Shown: positions 22,101-24,196 of the stretch, piece after piece | How positions within the stretch are numbered: the first letter of the stretch is position 1 | Layout of the letters: each line of letters opens with the position of its first letter | From: Beroe ovata | Taxonomy: Eukaryota; Ctenophora; Nuda; Beroida; Beroidae | Assembly: GCA_946803715.1 (NCBI GenBank) | Contig: CAMPET010000165.1 | Span: forward strand, 39,992-64,187 | DNA: 24,196 nt | Direction of reading: 5' to 3' | Notes under the pieces: model-generated | Database searches by the model: none | Seen by the model: the letters and a program-made list of their open reading frames with translations, nothing else | Told to the model about the DNA's origin: nothing | Translations under genes and position numbers: made by a program

Positions 22101-24049
22101 AAACAAGTAGACATAGCACGTGGCATTAACAGTAACACATGGCACCAATAACGGATAATGGCACTCGAAGTCGTGGTCTTAATTCCGCTGCCGCTCGGGA
22201 TCTGTTCACTGATAATCATCATAGTGTTAATTTCTCCTAACAAAATATCATTTCTAATACTATATGTACTTTAGAGGCGTGTTGCGCACGCACAGGACTT
22301 ATATAGTGTCCTGCGCGCAGGACACTATATTCCATATAGATGTCGACTGCGCAGCAGGAGACGTCTATGTGATTTAGAGTGCGAGGCGAAGCGAAGCTGA
22401 GCCGAGTGCTCTAAATAAGTCCTGGCTTGAGCAATAGCCTCTAAAGTATTATAGTAGTCGAACGAAAAAAGGATTTTGAACATTCTTGATTGAAATATGG
22501 TTGCANAGTTTATCACCATATATGTCTGTACACTTACTCATTGGTGTCCCCCGCTAGCATAAGTAAGTTAATATTTATACTAAGTACGACTATCAGTACT
22601 ATTTACTACTATCAGTACTTCTAATGATAGAATTACTAAATGATCAATGTGATTAGTAAGTAGCAGAAGCATTCGTCAGTTGTAAGCTTATAGTAGCAAA
22701 GTAGCAAGTTAGTAGCTATTTGGAGAAAAGTATTTTGTCTGATTGTCTCTTGTAATCACCATTACATGACACAACAAGTCGTCTACTGAAATCGTTATCT
22801 CAATCGGCACAAGGTTCAGATCAATAATGACATATTCCAGTTGTTGCCGATCTTATGCCACTACCGGCAGCTCGTCATATTATAGCAGGTCATCTTCCTA
22901 AACTGCTGGTGATCACAGGGTGTCGGTACGAGTCTATGGTATTCAATCGGTGTCAGTGACACCGTCGTTCTATAAAAGTGGTCTCATTCGGTCCTCATCA
23001 CAGTAATCATCCACAGGGCCGCTAATTTATACTCTGTTGTGCTCAATTATTGTAGGTTTACTCAATTATAGAATACTACCCCATTATATCGCCATAGTAT
23101 TCCCACTATTGCCAGTTGTACCTTGTGAAATGCCTGGTGGTAGAGTTTCCATGTCTCCAGCCACCATTTTCTGGTAGAGTTTCTTCAGGTTGAAGGGTTT
23201 CACTTTGAATGGGAGTTTCCCAACCAGCATGGCAAACATGTTCACTCCGCTGCGAGAGATTAGGTTACTCTATCTTGTACTCAGTGTTGCACTCAGTGTT
23301 GTACTTAGTGTTGTACTCAGTGTTGTACTCAATGTTGTACTCAATGTACTGAGTGAACTTATTGCATCAATTAGTGGGGAGGGGCAGTAGTCAGTGGAGT
23401 GGAAATTGGGGATTGGCAGAGTAGCATGAGTGAGTGAGTGAACTAGGAATGGGAATGTGTTTTATGAAGGAGTATTTCTCTAGAAGTAGAACTATACATG
23501 GAGCGAGGGGTATAAATAATCCGTATCTCAGCAACTGCTCAGCTGAGGTCCATTGGTACTGCTCATTGCTCTTTAAAGCTCACTCATGAAATCACATCCT
23601 GTTTTACACCCTCCATTGATATTATCCAGTGAGTAAATGATTAGAATGAGTGTGGGTGTGGGTGTGTATTTGATCATTTATAACCCATGCTGTGTTTAAT
23701 CAATATTAATTAGTAGTTAATTTCAGGAGCAATGACTATAACCGTGTTTATAATTAGAAGTGATGCGCTACATGGTTTATGAAGGAGCAGTACTCACATT
23801 GCCCATATATCCACGCTGTTGTCGTATCCCTTGTTAGCGAGTAACTCAGGAGCAGCGTATGCTGGTGACCCACACTGCGTCCCCTTCCCTCCCTTACTCT
23901 CCAGAGACTTGAGACAGTTACTGAGACCGAAGTCGATGATCTTGAGGTCTCCGCTCTTTGAGAGCATGATGTTCTCCACTTTGAGATCGCGATGCACAAC
24001 TCCCGCGCTGTGAATGTGCCAAACTGCACTCAGTAACTGACTCATAAAC
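19185..24049 (-). CDS. HUNK: HUNK-like AMPK-related Ser/Thr kinase, 3' five exons, partial
   Basis: Minus-strand exons are 23798-24049, 23122-23249, 21464-21612, 20655-20776 and 19185-20238. Phases are consistent and the last ends in TGA; about 568 codons are visible. The kinase C-lobe has catalytic HRDLKVEN, DFGLSNC, T-loop TQCGSPAYAAPE and IGVNMFAMLVGKLPF. The GVNM(Y/F)AML string, KKLYQKMV and LLQPDPKERISLEE fit HUNK rather than MARK, SNRK or NIM1. After the catalytic domain, VILYMEEYHNVNSEALVLDL and KKLHRYLE align with the HUNK segment ending KKLERYL. The last exon (351 codons) is a basic, serine-rich tail: KRSRPRTVKRRPKT, a VSSG repeat block, RRTASAISRANSTPP and a GGGGGGKGG run. It does not resemble the vertebrate HUNK tail that I know. 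The N-lobe (glycine loop, VAIK lysine) lies right of the window. 21121-21144 is a stray copy of part of exon 21464-21612, caused by the join at 21145. Confidence 0.85.
19709..19775 (-). repeat. Coding minisatellite in HUNK tail
   Basis: Units near accacaccactgctg, in 15-18-bp steps, encode VSSGVVSSGGVVSSGVVSSG on the minus strand. Because units are multiples of three, copy-number change keeps the frame. Confidence 0.8.
20852..21486. repeat. Near-identical copies across n at 21145 in HUNK intron
   Basis: 20852-21144 and 21146-21486 share the order aggggggagtc, gatgtttcaaaatcatcc, ccctctctcttcgagttaat and the ccaatatcaccccgtca minisatellite. Both end in cacctcttggttaagatc. The copy boundary is at the n. 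The 201-codon plus-strand frame across it, containing an X, is spurious. Confidence 0.8.
21340..21463. repeat. Minisatellite (ccaatatcaccccgtca) in HUNK intron
   Basis: About 17-bp units rich in CACC, reaching the exon donor. The 21050-21120 tract is the same array in the duplicated copy. Confidence 0.8.
22269..22446. mobile_element. 178-bp foldback MITE with TA target-site duplication
   Basis: Flanked by TA at 22267-22268 and 22447-22448. Ends are ctttagaggc (22269-22278) and its exact inverse gcctctaaag (22437-22446). A second matched pair, caggacttat (22293-22302) and ataagtcctg (22415-22424), extends the terminal inverted repeat to about 34 bp with a diverged middle. Inside lie a perfect 30-bp palindrome (22301-22330), a 10/12 inverted repeat (22333-22344 with 22357-22368 approximately) and an 8-bp pair (22372-22379 with 22409-22416). 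There is no coding capacity. TA duplication with short TIRs fits a Tc1/mariner-dependent non-autonomous element. Confidence 0.75.
22506..22506. other. Assembly join in HUNK intron
   Basis: Single n in tatggttgca-n-agtttatcac. I found no repeated flanks here, so the amount of missing or overlapping sequence is unknown. It lies 60 bp from the foldback MITE, whose palindromes could have disturbed assembly. Confidence 0.65.
23250..23797. other. HUNK intron between kinase exons
   Basis: Apart from a 12-bp tandem array at 23274-23350 (gttgtactcagt units) and AT-rich DNA, nothing is recognised. Confidence 0.65.
23274..23350. repeat. 12-bp tandem repeat in HUNK intron
   Basis: About six units of gttgtactcagt with c/t and a/g variants. 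The plus-strand frame through it reads LSVVLSVVLNVV and is spurious. Confidence 0.85.
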
Positions 24050-24071
24050 CTGGGTGGGGGTAGTTTAGTCT

Positions 24072-24082
24072 CTGTGTGTGCG

Positions 24083-24120
<38 letters not shown>

Positions 24121-24160
24121 GTTGTGTGTATGAGAGTGTGTGAGTGTGTGTGGTTGTTGG
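24072..24160. repeat. (GT)n microsatellite beside the HUNK kinase exon
   Basis: Tract of gtgtgtgtgt with gc, tt and ga interruptions, starting 23 bp past the acceptor side of exon 23798-24049. On the minus strand this is a CA-rich stretch upstream of the acceptor cacccag. Confidence 0.85.
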
Positions 24161-24196
24161 GGTTTTTGTATGGGTGAGTGAACACTGGGCGTGTAG

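Larger units (their letters stand above)
21613..23121. other. Large HUNK intron (1.5 kb) containing a MITE and a join
   Basis: It holds a 14-bp direct repeat with E-box cores (gagcacgtgcaata at 21793-21806 and 21815-21828). The foldback element lies at 22269-22446 and the join at 22506. A 17-nt hairpin cggtgtcagtgacaccg is at 22948-22964. No nested gene is supported. Confidence 0.65.

Noticed and set aside
1-24196. CRISPR array, prophage, bacterial operon or defence island
   Set aside because: Genes are spliced and of animal families. The tandem repeats are minisatellites without regular unique spacers.

Overview
This is a eukaryotic, animal-type genomic window. It holds four multi-exon protein genes with GT-AG introns, abundant simple-sequence repeats and small MITE-like foldback elements. 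All four products are metazoan families: a U2AF1 splicing factor, an RBL-type pocket protein, a FHAD1-like ciliary coiled-coil protein and a HUNK-type kinase. Four genes in 24 kb, with many introns of about 70-300 bp, point to a compact invertebrate genome. A sponge or other early-branching animal would fit, but the sequence alone does not prove it. I used the standard genetic code.

Layout, left to right. (1) 31-1674, minus strand: the 5' four exons of U2AF1 (U2AF35); the 3' part lies left of the window. (2) 2931-6397, minus strand: a complete 7-exon pocket-protein gene of 941 codons plus stop (p107/p130 type). (3) 6398-7694: a divergent intergenic region with CpG-rich patches and a small inverted-repeat element. 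(4) 7695-17611, plus strand: a FHAD1-like gene of about 25 exons, with a degenerate N-terminal FHA domain followed by a long coiled coil; its 3' end is cut by an assembly gap. (5) 17613-19184: convergent intergenic DNA without a recognised gene. (6) 19185-24049, minus strand: the 3' five exons of a HUNK-like kinase; its N-lobe lies right of the window.

Five single 'n' characters (658, 13043, 17612, 21145, 22506) look like scaffold joins. At three of them the sequence on the left is repeated almost exactly on the right, and the copy boundaries coincide with the 'n'. The apparent tandem duplication of four FHAD1 exons (11.2-13.0 kb versus 13.0-14.5 kb) is therefore most simply two overlapping contigs or alleles joined end to end, not biology.

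I see no operon, CRISPR array, phage or defence system, and no new multi-gene system. The points most worth a second look are the altered phosphopeptide-contact residues in the FHA domain, a 178-bp TA-flanked foldback MITE with a perfect 30-bp palindrome, a small element flanked by 12-bp direct repeats between RBL and FHAD1, X-box-like motifs in a FHAD1 intron, and the unusual basic, serine-rich tail of the HUNK-like kinase.
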